NCBI GenBank assembly: GCA_030146225.1
Contig: JASLCA010000155.1
Coordinates: 1 to 7,830 of the forward strand
Direction of reading: 5' to 3'
DNA: 7,830 nt
Origin: Sphingobacterium sp.
Lineage (GTDB): Bacteria > Bacteroidota > Bacteroidia > Sphingobacteriales > Sphingobacteriaceae
The position numbers and the translations under genes were made by a program. Under the pieces are notes generated by a model. It did no database searches. It was not told the origin of the DNA and was given only the letters and a program-made list of their open reading frames with translations. Below, one piece after another: positions 1-6,718 of this stretch. Position 1 is the stretch's first letter; the number at the start of each line of letters is the position of its first letter.

Positions 1-918
1 CAACAAATCCAAGCCTCCGATACAACTTTAAGTCGCAATCAATTACTTCTTGCTCCAAAATTAACGAGTAAGCTTGAATTCAGCAATGGAGGTAGATTAA
101 ACCTCAATTACAATTTGGGAACAACATTTCCGCGGCTGGATGATATTGCAACAGGTGCTTCATTGTCGGCCTACAATCTGATAAAACAGGGAAATAGCGC
201 TTTGTTCTATGAGTTGTATCATAACCTTTCTTTAAACTATCAACGCTTTAAGTTGGCTACGACATCCCATTTTTTCACAAATTTAACGATGCAACTGCGT
301 GAGAATACGATTCGCCACGCCGTTGATTATTCTGGAATTTTACAACAACAAAGCGCCTTCATGTCTGATCACCCCGCCTATAGTATTATTTTGATGAGCA
401 ATTATGGCAGACGATATGGGGCCTTTCGCCCATCCTTAAGTGCGCGTATACATTCATTCCAATACGATCAAAAAATTAATGGGCAAGATCAGACTGTAGA
501 TCAGCTCAACTATATGTATCAATTTGCCTTGCGTTATTTCACACGCACGCGGGGCGCCCTACAAGTGCAATATCGATACAGCTCAAACAGCTTAAGGGGG
601 CTTAGCAAAACTCAATTTTCCAACCGGAGCATTACCGCTCAGCTAGATTTGCGGTTGAGCAAGCAGTTGTTGGTTAAGCCAGTATATAGTCTTGTTGCAA
701 CAAGATTTGTAGGGCAAAGCGATGAACAATACCATGGTCTAGATCTCGCCGTACAGTTTCAATTGGGCAAGCGTGGTTGGTCTGCAATCTTCGATGCCTA
801 CAATCTTTTGGATAAGAGCAGCCGATATCAAAGTCGCTTAGGCGATTACTACCGGATGGAAAGCGAGACCCGGGTTATGCCTAGAGTTTGGCTCTTGGGC
901 ATTGGGTATCAGTTATAA
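1..918 (+). CDS. Outer-membrane beta-barrel / TonB-dependent receptor-like protein, C-terminal part (5' truncated)
   Basis: The frame is open from base 1 to the TAA at 916-918, so about 305 C-terminal residues are visible and the true start lies outside the window. A TTG at 115 could be mistaken for a start, but coding-quality sequence continues upstream of it. The visible part looks like beta-barrel: alternating polar and aromatic residues, many short Tyr/Phe-rich strands, and the sequence TFPRLDD followed by a GN-x-x-LFYEL segment. That pattern is known from Bacteroidetes receptor-like barrels of the OMP_b-brl/TonB family, where a conserved strand pair precedes a GNxxL-type turn. The protein ends GIGYQL, a plausible final barrel strand, although the last residue is Leu rather than the more usual Phe. 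Plug and signal peptide are not visible, so TonB dependence is inferred. The substrate is unknown. No close co-directional gene follows; the next gene is on the opposite strand. Confidence 0.75.
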   Translation, partial: QQIQASDTTLSRNQLLLAPKLTSKLEFSNGGRLNLNYNLGTTFPRLDDIATGASLSAYNLIKQGNSALFYELYHNLSLNYQRFKLATTSHFFTNLTMQLRENTIRHAVDYSGILQQQSAFMSDHPAYSIILMSNYGRRYGAFRPSLSARIHSFQYDQKINGQDQTVDQLNYMYQFALRYFTRTRGALQVQYRYSSNSLRGLSKTQFSNRSITAQLDLRLSKQLLVKPVYSLVATRFVGQSDEQYHGLDLAVQFQLGKRGWSAIFDAYNLLDKSSRYQSRLGDYYRMESETRVMPRVWLLGIGYQL

Positions 919-978
919 GCTAAGGAATAGTATTGCCTGGGAAAGATTAAAAGCCTATTGGCCAAAAGCAGCACAAAA

Positions 979-1008
979 AAAGCCTCACAACGTTAGTTGT
1001 CAGGCTTT
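979..1008 (-). terminator. Rho-independent terminator for the CDGSH gene, possibly bidirectional
   Basis: The arms 981-991 and 996-1006 pair over ten of eleven positions (one C-C mismatch) around a GTTA loop, and two A-T pairs extend the base to 979-1008. Read on the minus strand, the hairpin is followed by a run of seven T (complement of 975-981). This is the classic layout for a transcript coming from the minus-strand gene whose stop lies about 75 bp away. On the plus strand the tail is only TTT then CATGTT, so termination of the receptor fragment ending at 918 would be weaker. Confidence 0.7.
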
Positions 1009-1081
1009 CATGTTACCAAATACTTACGCTGTTAGTATTCAGCAAAAAATATTTTTCACTTAGTACAGTCAACTAAGCGGT

Positions 1082-1306
1082 TTACACTTTCTTTGGAGGA
1101 AGATCGAAAGCAATAGCTTCATGCTCAAAATGCCCATTGTGCGCACCATCACAGAAAGGTTTGTTTTTAGAAAGTCCACAACGACAGATCGAAAGAACAG
1201 TTCTACCTTGCAAGCCATAAGCATCGCCATTTCTATCTACGATTTCGAAATCACCTTCTATTTTGACCGATCCGTTATTATTTATTGTAAGTTTTGTTTT
1301 TGACAT
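1082..1306 (-). CDS. CDGSH iron-sulfur domain protein, 74 aa
   Basis: A small soluble protein of the CDGSH (mitoNEET-like) family, which binds a redox-active, often labile [2Fe-2S] cluster through three Cys and one His. The motif is complete: C41-R-C43-x2-S-x3-P-F-C52-D-G-A-H56, matching C-x-C-x2-(S/T)-x3-P-x-C-D-G-(S/A/T)-H. The N-terminal half (residues 4-40) is a predicted beta-rich stretch with no membrane helix, so the protein should be cytoplasmic, unlike membrane-anchored mitoNEET. I chose the ATG at 1306. The frame stays open upstream to an ATG at 1360, but that adds 18 hydrophobic residues unlike the family, whose members typically begin just before this strand region. It is a monocistronic gene facing away from the receptor operon. 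The physiological role of bacterial single-CDGSH proteins is poorly defined (electron or cluster transfer, iron or redox homeostasis), so function beyond cluster binding is not claimed. Confidence 0.9.
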   Translation of the reverse strand: MSKTKLTINNNGSVKIEGDFEIVDRNGDAYGLQGRTVLSICRCGLSKNKPFCDGAHNGHFEHEAIAFDLPPKKV

Positions 1307-1331
1307 AGTGATTGAATTAAGTATTATATCG

Positions 1332-1339
1332 CAATAATA
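1332..1339 (-). promoter_or_regulatory. Possible -7 element for the CDGSH gene
   Basis: Read on the minus strand this is TATTATTG, seven of eight against the Bacteroidetes -7 consensus TAnnTTTG. It lies 25 bp upstream of the preferred ATG at 1306, so transcription would begin shortly before the short-form start and would exclude the longer 1360 start. No clear -33 TTTG was found at the expected distance, so this is tentative. Confidence 0.25.
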
Positions 1340-1440
1340 GAACATTGAAATGAATATCACAGCATCTCATTTCTATTTAGAAAGGTTCTTTTATGGGGCT
1401 TCAATTTACAAGTGTATTTACAGGCCAAGATTATAGGCTA

Positions 1441-1493
1441 TTGCTATATTCCCAGACAAGTTGTTTCAATATTTACAGCTGAACCTATAGCAA
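1441..1493. repeat. Inverted pair of TTGCTATA octamers
   Basis: TTGCTATA at 1441-1448 is matched by its exact reverse complement TATAGCAA at 1486-1493, leaving 37 bp between the arms. The first copy also sits inside a small palindrome, TATAG (1432-1436) with CTATA (1444-1448). These are distal copies of the same word found in the 11-mer direct repeats nearer the receptor gene, and could be auxiliary binding sites. The pairing is exact in the sequence; the binding role is inferred. Confidence 0.5.
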
Positions 1494-1568
1494 AATGTTA
1501 GGATTCAACTTGGCTAAGTCATTAAACTTAGTAGCATCTAAAGATTGCAAATAGTCCAAAAGCCTATG

Positions 1569-1600
1569 TTGCTATAATAGTTAGCCGCTTTGCTATAATA
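1569..1600 (+). repeat. Two identical 11-bp direct repeats spaced 21 bp, candidate operator
   Basis: TTGCTATAATA occurs at 1569-1579 and again at 1590-1600, with 10 bp between copies and a 21-bp period, about two helical turns. Each copy is preceded by AGCC (1561-1564 and 1583-1586) with a one-base difference in spacing. The pair lies 50-80 bp upstream of the receptor start, a usual place for an activator. Both LytTR-family and AraC-family regulators are known to use direct half-sites about 21 bp apart, and one of each is encoded in this window. The word does not match the published AgrA-type LytTR consensus, so assignment to either regulator is inference. Confidence 0.55.
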
Positions 1601-1604
1601 AAAA

Positions 1605-1634
1605 TTAGGCAGATCCCTATAAGGAGTACTTTCG
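1605..1634 (+). promoter_or_regulatory. Weak candidate promoter of the receptor/lipoprotein operon
   Basis: TACTTTCG at 1627-1634 matches the Bacteroidetes -7 consensus TAnnTTTG with one mismatch. A TTA at 1605-1607 stands in for the -33 TTG with 19 bp between. The poor -33 element would fit a promoter needing an activator bound at the 21-bp repeats just upstream. Against it, transcription would begin only about 10 bases before the ATG, which is short for a leader. Confidence 0.22.
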
Positions 1635-1649
1635 GACAAAATTTGAAAA

Positions 1650-3977
1650 ATGTTTAGATCAATACCCCTTTTACTCTTACTCTTCGCTTTAAGCCCTATA
1701 GTTCAAGCCCAAAAAAGGCATAGCATTTCCGGAACTATCACAGATGCTTCCACAGGAGAAACTCTTATAGGTGCCTCCATCAAGCTCCGAGAAATTCCTC
1801 AGGCAGCAGCAGCGAGCAATGCCTATGGCTATTATTCCCTAGCTGCAGCAGAAGGGCGCTATATACTCGAAGCCACATTTGTCGGCTACAAAACCTATCA
1901 AGACAGCCTTTCCCTTAATAAAGACCAAGTCCTACATATTGCCTTAAGTTCCGAAGCTATACTAGAGGAAATTGTAGTTTCTTCCCGCGGTAAGAACAAT
2001 AAAAATGTCTCCTCTGCCCAAATGGGTATGGAGAAGGTCAACATGAGCCAGATCAATCAGCTACCAGTGGTATTGGGAGAGAAAGATGTCCTCAAAAGCA
2101 TCACCCTTATGCCTGGGATAAAAAGTTCGGGCGAAGGCAATACAGGCTTTTATGTGCGTGGTGGTGGAGCAGATCAAAACTTAATCCTACTGGATGAAGC
2201 TACCGTATACAATGCCTCTCACCTACTGGGCTTCTTCTCCACCTTTAATTCGGACGCCATTAAGGATGTTAGCATCTACAAAGGCGGGATGCCCGCTGAA
2301 TATGGCGGCCGATTATCCTCCGTTTTGGATGTCAAGATGAATGAAGGCAACAATAAAAAAGTAACCGTTCAAGGCGGGATTGGAATGATTGCATCAAGAA
2401 TTAAGATAGAGGGACCAATAGTTAAGGATAGAGGCTCCTTTATGCTGTCCGCACGCCGTACCTATGCAGACCTTTTTCTTAAAGCATCCGCTGATACAGC
2501 CATTAATAAAAGTTCACTCTACTTTTATGACCTAAATGCAAAGCTGAATTACAGATTTAATGATAACAATGCCATCTACCTCTCTGGTTACTTTGGAAAA
2601 GATGTATTAGGTCTTAAGGATATTCTGGGCACCAATTGGGGGAATGCCACAGGTACCTTGCGCTTTAATCATGTATTTAACAGCAAGTTGTTTTCCAACA
2701 GTTCGCTAATCTATAGCAATTACAACTATGTTATTGAAGGATTAGACCGTAATGATGGCTTTAAGGCTACGTCCAAGATCACTGACTTCAACTTTAAACA
2801 AGATTTCCACTATTACGCAGCTTACAATCACAGCCTAAAATTTGGCTTGCAAGCCACCCGCCATGATATTGCCCCAGGAGATATAACCACAACAGCGAGC
2901 TCAAGCTTTAACAACAAACACGTAGAACATCGCTACGGCTACGAAATGGCGGCCTATATCGGCGATGATTGGAAGGTAAGCAATAAGTTAAGCATTATGT
3001 ATGGCCTGCGTCTAAGCAGCATGTTGTTGGTAGGTCCAGGAACATTTAGCCAATATGATGCCCAAGGAAATACAGTAGCTACTACACATTACAAATCCGG
3101 AGAGATTATTAAGAATTACCTGCATCTTGAGCCCCGCTTTAGTGCAAGTTATATGTTTGATGATAAGCAGTCAATTAAGGCCTCTTACAATAGAAACACA
3201 CAAAACATTCACCTCTTAACCAACTCTACAAGTGCGAGTCCAACGGATCTATATGTAATGAGCAGTAATAATATTAAGCCAGAGATTGTAGATCAGTTTT
3301 CTACAGGCTATTTTAGAAACTTTCAGGACAATAGCTATGAGTTTTCCGCCGAATTTTACTACAAGAGCCTCCAAAACCAGATAGATTACAAAGACGGTGC
3401 GCAGCTACTCGTTAATCAAGATGTGGAGTCTCAATTACGCTTTGGCGAAGGAAGAGCATTTGGCATGGAATTATTCCTTAAAAAGCGTTATGGCAAGTTT
3501 AATGGATGGCTTGGCTATACCCTATCAAAGACCGAACGTAAATTCGATGGCATTAATGATGGCCGATACTACCCCAGTACCCATGACAGGACACATGACC
3601 TATCCCTTGTTGCGATATACAATCTCAACGAACAATGGACATTTTCCAGCAACTTCGTCTACGGAACAGGGAAAGCAGTAACCTATCCAACAGGCAAGTA
3701 CAATATCGCAGGCAACACCAGCTTCTCCTATTCGAGCAGAAATGCCTACCGTCAACCTTCCACACATAGGCTGGATATTGCAGCCACCTACGAAGGAAAG
3801 CCTGGCAAATATTTTCAATCCAGCTGGACCTTTGGAGTCTACAATGTGTATGCGCACAAGGATCCTTACCAGATTACCTTTAGAGATAGCAAAAAAGTCC
3901 CAAATACGACGGAGGCACTACAGACTAGCATCTTTGGGGTACCTATCCCATCGGTCACTTGGAACTTTAAATTTTAA
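1650..3977 (+). CDS. TonB-dependent outer-membrane receptor with carboxypeptidase-regulatory-like N-terminal domain, 775 aa
   Basis: An outer-membrane active-transport channel energised by TonB/ExbBD. Residues 1-20 are a Sec signal peptide (short basic start, a run of Leu, cleavage likely after VQA at 20). Residues 24-100 form a CarboxypepD_reg-like Ig-fold domain, with SISGTITDASTGETLIGA and the AYGYYSL and VGYKTY signatures. LEEIVV at 105-110 is a Ton-box-like segment. Residues about 138-230 are the plug: LPVVLGEKDVLKSITLMPG, FYVRGGGADQNLILLDEA, and KGGMPAEYGGRLSSVLDV. The rest is a 22-strand-type barrel ending VTWNFKF, with the C-terminal Phe expected for barrel assembly. The ATG at 1650 is the first possible start, because an in-frame TGA lies at 1644-1646. 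At 775 residues it is smaller than SusC-type receptors and is followed by a DUF4249 lipoprotein rather than SusD. The ligand cannot be read from the sequence. The start of transcription probably lies just downstream of the repeats at 1569-1600. Confidence 0.93.
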   Translation: MFRSIPLLLLLFALSPIVQAQKRHSISGTITDASTGETLIGASIKLREIPQAAAASNAYGYYSLAAAEGRYILEATFVGYKTYQDSLSLNKDQVLHIALSSEAILEEIVVSSRGKNNKNVSSAQMGMEKVNMSQINQLPVVLGEKDVLKSITLMPGIKSSGEGNTGFYVRGGGADQNLILLDEATVYNASHLLGFFSTFNSDAIKDVSIYKGGMPAEYGGRLSSVLDVKMNEGNNKKVTVQGGIGMIASRIKIEGPIVKDRGSFMLSARRTYADLFLKASADTAINKSSLYFYDLNAKLNYRFNDNNAIYLSGYFGKDVLGLKDILGTNWGNATGTLRFNHVFNSKLFSNSSLIYSNYNYVIEGLDRNDGFKATSKITDFNFKQDFHYYAAYNHSLKFGLQATRHDIAPGDITTTASSSFNNKHVEHRYGYEMAAYIGDDWKVSNKLSIMYGLRLSSMLLVGPGTFSQYDAQGNTVATTHYKSGEIIKNYLHLEPRFSASYMFDDKQSIKASYNRNTQNIHLLTNSTSASPTDLYVMSSNNIKPEIVDQFSTGYFRNFQDNSYEFSAEFYYKSLQNQIDYKDGAQLLVNQDVESQLRFGEGRAFGMELFLKKRYGKFNGWLGYTLSKTERKFDGINDGRYYPSTHDRTHDLSLVAIYNLNEQWTFSSNFVYGTGKAVTYPTGKYNIAGNTSFSYSSRNAYRQPSTHRLDIAATYEGKPGKYFQSSWTFGVYNVYAHKDPYQITFRDSKKVPNTTEALQTSIFGVPIPSVTWNFKF

Positions 3978-3994
3978 TCATAATGCCCCATAAC

Positions 3995-4780
3995 ATGAAA
4001 ACATATATTTCTTCCAGTTTCGTCCTCCTACTATTTGGCCTATTCAGCTCTTGTGAAAAGGTTATCGATATCCAAGCGAGCGATGATATCGACAAATTGG
4101 TTATAGAAGGCCTGATCAATACGAATAGTACAGAACAAAGCTTTAAACTCAGCAAGAACATTGCACTTTCAACAGTTAATAGCTATCCCGCAGTTAGCGG
4201 AGCAACTGTTATTGTGCATGATTCGGATAAAAATGAATATGTATTTAAGGAAACAACGCCCGGCACTTACATTGCCAAGGACTTTCAAGGCCTTAGTGGT
4301 AAAAACTACAGCATGCTAGTGCGGGTGGATGATAAGCAGTTTAGCGCAACCTCTCAGCTACCTGAAGCAGTGCGCTTAGATTCTATAAAAGCTGAAAAGC
4401 CAGCCTTAGGGGATAAAGATACCCGGCATATAAAGGTCTTTTACAAAGACCCAGCCGAGCAGCAGAATTTCTACCGCTTTGTAATCTATATTAATGATCA
4501 GCAAGCAAAGGATATTTATGCCTTAAATGATGACTTCAACAATGGCAATCAGGTCAGTCTTACCTTAAGACCGGCTGATGTGGACATCTATCCTGGAGAC
4601 AAAATCCGTGTGGAGATGATCTGCATAGACAAAGCTGTTTACAATTACTTTTACAGTCTTATGCAGCAGTCAACAGGAGCTGGCGTTACGCCTAGCAATC
4701 CGCCTAGCAATATCAGTCCCACTGTGCTTGGCTACTTTAGTGCACAGAGCAGCTCCAGCAAAACGATACAGGTGGATTAA
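3995..4780 (+). CDS. DUF4249 domain lipoprotein, partner of the TonB-dependent receptor, 261 aa
   Basis: An outer-membrane lipoprotein of the DUF4249 family, which in Bacteroidetes usually sits directly downstream of a receptor of this type. Numbering from the ATG at 3995, residues 1-19 are a lipoprotein signal (MKTYISSS, hydrophobic core, LFSS) and Cys20 is the lipidation site. EKVIDI then KLVIEGLINT follow, typical of the family's N-terminus. The C-terminus carries the family's PSNPPSNI...LGYF block around residues 230-250. An in-frame ATG at 3983 would add four residues (MPHN); I prefer 3995 because it gives the normal Lys-containing n-region, and it leaves 17 bp after the receptor stop. 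Acidic and basic residues right after the Cys resemble the surface-export signals described for Bacteroidetes lipoproteins, so surface exposure is possible but unproven. The function is unknown; a ligand-capturing lid or accessory for the receptor is inference from position. Confidence 0.87.
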   Translation: MKTYISSSFVLLLFGLFSSCEKVIDIQASDDIDKLVIEGLINTNSTEQSFKLSKNIALSTVNSYPAVSGATVIVHDSDKNEYVFKETTPGTYIAKDFQGLSGKNYSMLVRVDDKQFSATSQLPEAVRLDSIKAEKPALGDKDTRHIKVFYKDPAEQQNFYRFVIYINDQQAKDIYALNDDFNNGNQVSLTLRPADVDIYPGDKIRVEMICIDKAVYNYFYSLMQQSTGAGVTPSNPPSNISPTVLGYFSAQSSSSKTIQVD

Positions 4781-4798
4781 TCAATCCTTATAACAGGA

Positions 4799-4837
4799 CA
4801 AAAGAACTAGCTCAACAAAGGTTAGTTCTTTTGTTTT
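4799..4837 (+). terminator. Rho-independent terminator of the receptor/lipoprotein operon
   Basis: An 11-bp perfect stem CAAAAGAACTA (4799-4809) with TAGTTCTTTTG (4823-4833), extendable inward by a C-G pair flanked by G-T wobbles, is followed by TTTT at 4834-4837. It begins 18 bp after the lipoprotein stop. Because the next gene is convergent, the same hairpin may also slow minus-strand transcripts, but the T-tract favours the plus strand. Confidence 0.85.
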
Positions 4838-4851
4838 AAGGCCTATTCAAG

Positions 4852-5580
4852 CTAGCGATTGAGCGTATTTTTCTCAATTAACTTTAAAAGATCAGGCTTA
4901 TAGCTTGCGCCCAATGGTATCTCCAAGCCATCCACCGTCACCCAGTGATTGTCTACACTTTCAATCTTACTTAGGTTAACTATAAAAGATTTGTTTACCC
5001 GCACAAAGTCAGAACTTGGCAATTGATTTAAGATGGTTTTAATATTCATAGCAACCATTAACTTGCGGTCCTTTGCATGTATCATTACATAATCCTTCAT
5101 CCCTTCGATATAGTGAATCTCTGCGAGTTCAAGTCGAAACAATTTGCGGTCAGCCTTTACAAAAATATGATCTTTTGCTTCAGGCAGATCCTTCTCTAGG
5201 TTGCGCGTCTGAAAATAATGCTGCACCTTGTCCAGCGCCTTTTCTAAGCGGTCCACTCCTATGGGCTTAAGTAGGTAATCCAAGGCATTTAGATCATAAC
5301 TTTCCAAGGCATAATTAGGATAAGCAGTGGTGAATATTATTTGAATAGTTGCCGGTACAAGCTTCGCAAAGTCCAAGCCGCTTTCTTCTGCCAGATGAAT
5401 GTCTAAAAAGATAAGGTCTGGCGCCTGACTCTCCATAATCACATGGGCATCTGCGGTATTGCTATACATCCCCATACAAGATAAGAAGCTATATGCCTGC
5501 AATAATTTCACCAGCCCTCTTCTTGCCAAAGGCTCATCCTCAATAACAATATATTTAATACTTAATGGCTCAATCTGCAT
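4852..5580 (-). CDS. LytTR-family response regulator, 242 aa
   Basis: The cytoplasmic DNA-binding output half of a two-component system. Residues 8-125 are a receiver domain: acidic pocket E14/D15, phospho-acceptor D60 in LIFLDIHL, conserved T84/T85 and K105-P106. Residues about 141-240 are a LytTR DNA-binding domain, with the hallmark FVRVNKSFIVNLSKIE and the preceding LAEIHYIEGMKDYV, the usual LytTR entry. The length is typical of the LytR/AlgR class. The ATG at 5580 is the only start that keeps the first receiver strand, and it lies 11 bp inside the end of the upstream kinase gene, which suggests translational coupling and a cognate pair. The DNA target is unknown. The receptor operon, convergent and only 71 bp away at its 3' end, is the natural candidate because of the 21-bp-spaced repeats in its upstream region. 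Confidence 0.93.
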   Translation of the reverse strand: MQIEPLSIKYIVIEDEPLARRGLVKLLQAYSFLSCMGMYSNTADAHVIMESQAPDLIFLDIHLAEESGLDFAKLVPATIQIIFTTAYPNYALESYDLNALDYLLKPIGVDRLEKALDKVQHYFQTRNLEKDLPEAKDHIFVKADRKLFRLELAEIHYIEGMKDYVMIHAKDRKLMVAMNIKTILNQLPSSDFVRVNKSFIVNLSKIESVDNHWVTVDGLEIPLGASYKPDLLKLIEKNTLNR

Positions 5581-6667
5581 AGGCTGTTTCTATTGGAATA
5601 CTTAAAAATACCTGATAATCTGCTGTGGTCGAATCAATCCTTAAGGTGTAATCTCCTGGATACAGGATGTCTAATCGCTTGCGGATATTGCTCAAGCCCA
5701 GCCCCCCATAGTCTGCGGGATGGGCTTTCCTCTTTTTCGCATTCACACAGGTAAAGCAGAGCCGCTCGGCCCTTACTTCAAATCGAACCTGTACATGCAA
5801 ATCGCCTTCCATAGTTTGATGGGAAGCATGTTTTACAATATTTTCGATAAAGGGAATAAATAGAAATGGCGGCACAGGCATGCTTTCCAAGTCACCCAGC
5901 ACCACAAAATCAACCTTAAAGCTATCCCTGCGAATCCCCTCCATAAAGAGAATATTTCTTAAAACTTCCAACTCCTTGCCCAGCGCAATACTGTCTCCTT
6001 TGGACAAGTAAAGTTGATTTCTAAGGATATCACTTAGCTTTAATAAGACCTCAGATGCCAGCTTTGGATTCTCATCAATCAGGAAATTAATATTATTTAA
6101 GGTGTTAAAGAGGAAGTGAGGGTTTATCTGGCTTTTCAGCTGCTCAAGTTGAATGGTAAGGGTATTATTTTCAAATTCTTTAAATCGAATCAGGTTGATA
6201 ATCCATATCTTAAACAACTTGACACTGCTTACCGCAGCAATAAAAATGGTAAAAATTATAACTAAGACAATAAAATCCTGCCAATCTAAGAGGGAATGAT
6301 CAGGCTTTTTAAAAAACCTTAAGTCCTCTCTTTCCAAGAGCAGCATACTAAAAAATATAAGGCAGTAAAATCCGAATAGACTTCCAACATAAGCGAGGAA
6401 CTTGCTCCTTAATAGAAAGCGTGGAATCAGAAAATAATGGTTCATGTAAAACAAAACCAAGAGAATAATGATCGAGATAAACTTCACCCATAATTGCCAT
6501 ACCTGCGCATCGGCATCCAGCTCCACAGGAGCACTGCTCGGCAAAAAATGAATGCCTATAATGCCAGCAATTAAGAGCAGATGTCGAATCCATCGGTACT
6601 TGCTATCAATCACAAAGTCTATAAAATGGCTATTCTCGAAGCCGTTAATTACATGTGCGTTTTTCAT
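5570..6667 (-). CDS. LytS-like sensor histidine kinase (His_kinase PF06580 type), 365 aa
   Basis: An inner-membrane sensor kinase, the partner of the overlapping LytTR regulator. Hydrophobic segments at about 27-42, 61-81, 92-111 and 132-150 make four transmembrane helices. The basic loop at 83-89 and the basic residues after 150 place the N-terminus and the kinase part in the cytoplasm. The phosphorylation region is EQLKSQINPHFLFN, with phospho-accepting His184. The ATP-binding part has the N-box PPFLFIPFIENIVKHAS and a G-box GGLGLSNIRKRLDILYPG, both characteristic of the LytS/YehU class. The two outside loops are only about 18-20 residues, so there is no separate periplasmic sensor domain. 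The stimulus may be sensed within the membrane or through another protein. The ATG at 6667 is 51 bp downstream of the AraC-type gene's stop, so the three minus-strand genes may be co-transcribed. The stop TGA lies inside the regulator's start region. Confidence 0.92.
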   Translation of the reverse strand: MKNAHVINGFENSHFIDFVIDSKYRWIRHLLLIAGIIGIHFLPSSAPVELDADAQVWQLWVKFISIIILLVLFYMNHYFLIPRFLLRSKFLAYVGSLFGFYCLIFFSMLLLEREDLRFFKKPDHSLLDWQDFIVLVIIFTIFIAAVSSVKLFKIWIINLIRFKEFENNTLTIQLEQLKSQINPHFLFNTLNNINFLIDENPKLASEVLLKLSDILRNQLYLSKGDSIALGKELEVLRNILFMEGIRRDSFKVDFVVLGDLESMPVPPFLFIPFIENIVKHASHQTMEGDLHVQVRFEVRAERLCFTCVNAKKRKAHPADYGGLGLSNIRKRLDILYPGDYTLRIDSTTADYQVFLSIPIETAYAD

Positions 6668-6718
6668 TTAAGTAGATTTGCGCCAAATGATTGAACTAAT
6701 CCAGCGCCGATGGCAGCC

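Larger units (their letters stand above)
1307..1649. other. Gene-free divergent intergenic region (343 bp)
   Basis: No credible coding frame occupies this stretch between the minus-strand CDGSH gene and the plus-strand receptor gene. It is AT-rich and holds several signals. There is an inverted repeat GAAATGA/TCATTTC (1347-1353 and 1367-1373) near the CDGSH side. There are four copies of TTGCTATA: 1441-1448, 1486-1493 on the opposite strand, and one inside each of the 11-mers at 1569-1579 and 1590-1600. A weak promoter-like element lies at 1605-1634. A purine-rich AAGGAG at 1621-1626 sits 23 bp before the receptor ATG, too far to act as its ribosome binding site. The concentration of repeats on the receptor side suggests that most of the regulation here serves the receptor operon. 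Confidence 0.6.

Noticed and set aside
115..117. TTG start for the leftmost gene
   Set aside because: The same frame is open and coding-like back to base 1, so the gene is simply cut by the window edge.
1059..1077. Hairpin CTTAGT/ACTAAG just after the CDGSH stop, with T-rich DNA beyond it on the minus strand
   Set aside because: The stem is only six AT-rich pairs and the T-tract does not follow directly; the hairpin at 979-1008 is a far better terminator.
1121..1303. Open frame on the plus strand opposite the CDGSH gene
   Set aside because: It is the antisense of a gene with an intact four-ligand motif, and its translation has no recognisable domain.
1307..1360. Longer N-terminus for the CDGSH protein starting at the ATG at 1360
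   Set aside because: The extra 18 residues are hydrophobic and unlike the family, and a possible -7 element lies inside this stretch; the ATG at 1306 gives a standard compact protein.
949..1567. The 10-mer AAAAGCCTAT shared between 949-958 and 1558-1567
   Set aside because: Only two copies in unrelated contexts (after one gene, before another) with no extended similarity; likely chance.
1621..1626. AAGGAG as ribosome binding site of the receptor gene
   Set aside because: It is 23 bp from the ATG, too far for ribosome positioning, and an in-frame TGA at 1644-1646 excludes a nearer upstream start.
3397..3993. Several open frames inside and opposite the 3' part of the receptor gene
   Set aside because: They overlap the well-supported barrel-coding frame and resemble no family; they are by-products of its codon usage.
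3995..4780. SusD-like identity for the lipoprotein
   Set aside because: It is about half the length of SusD and shows the DUF4249 N-terminal and C-terminal signatures instead.
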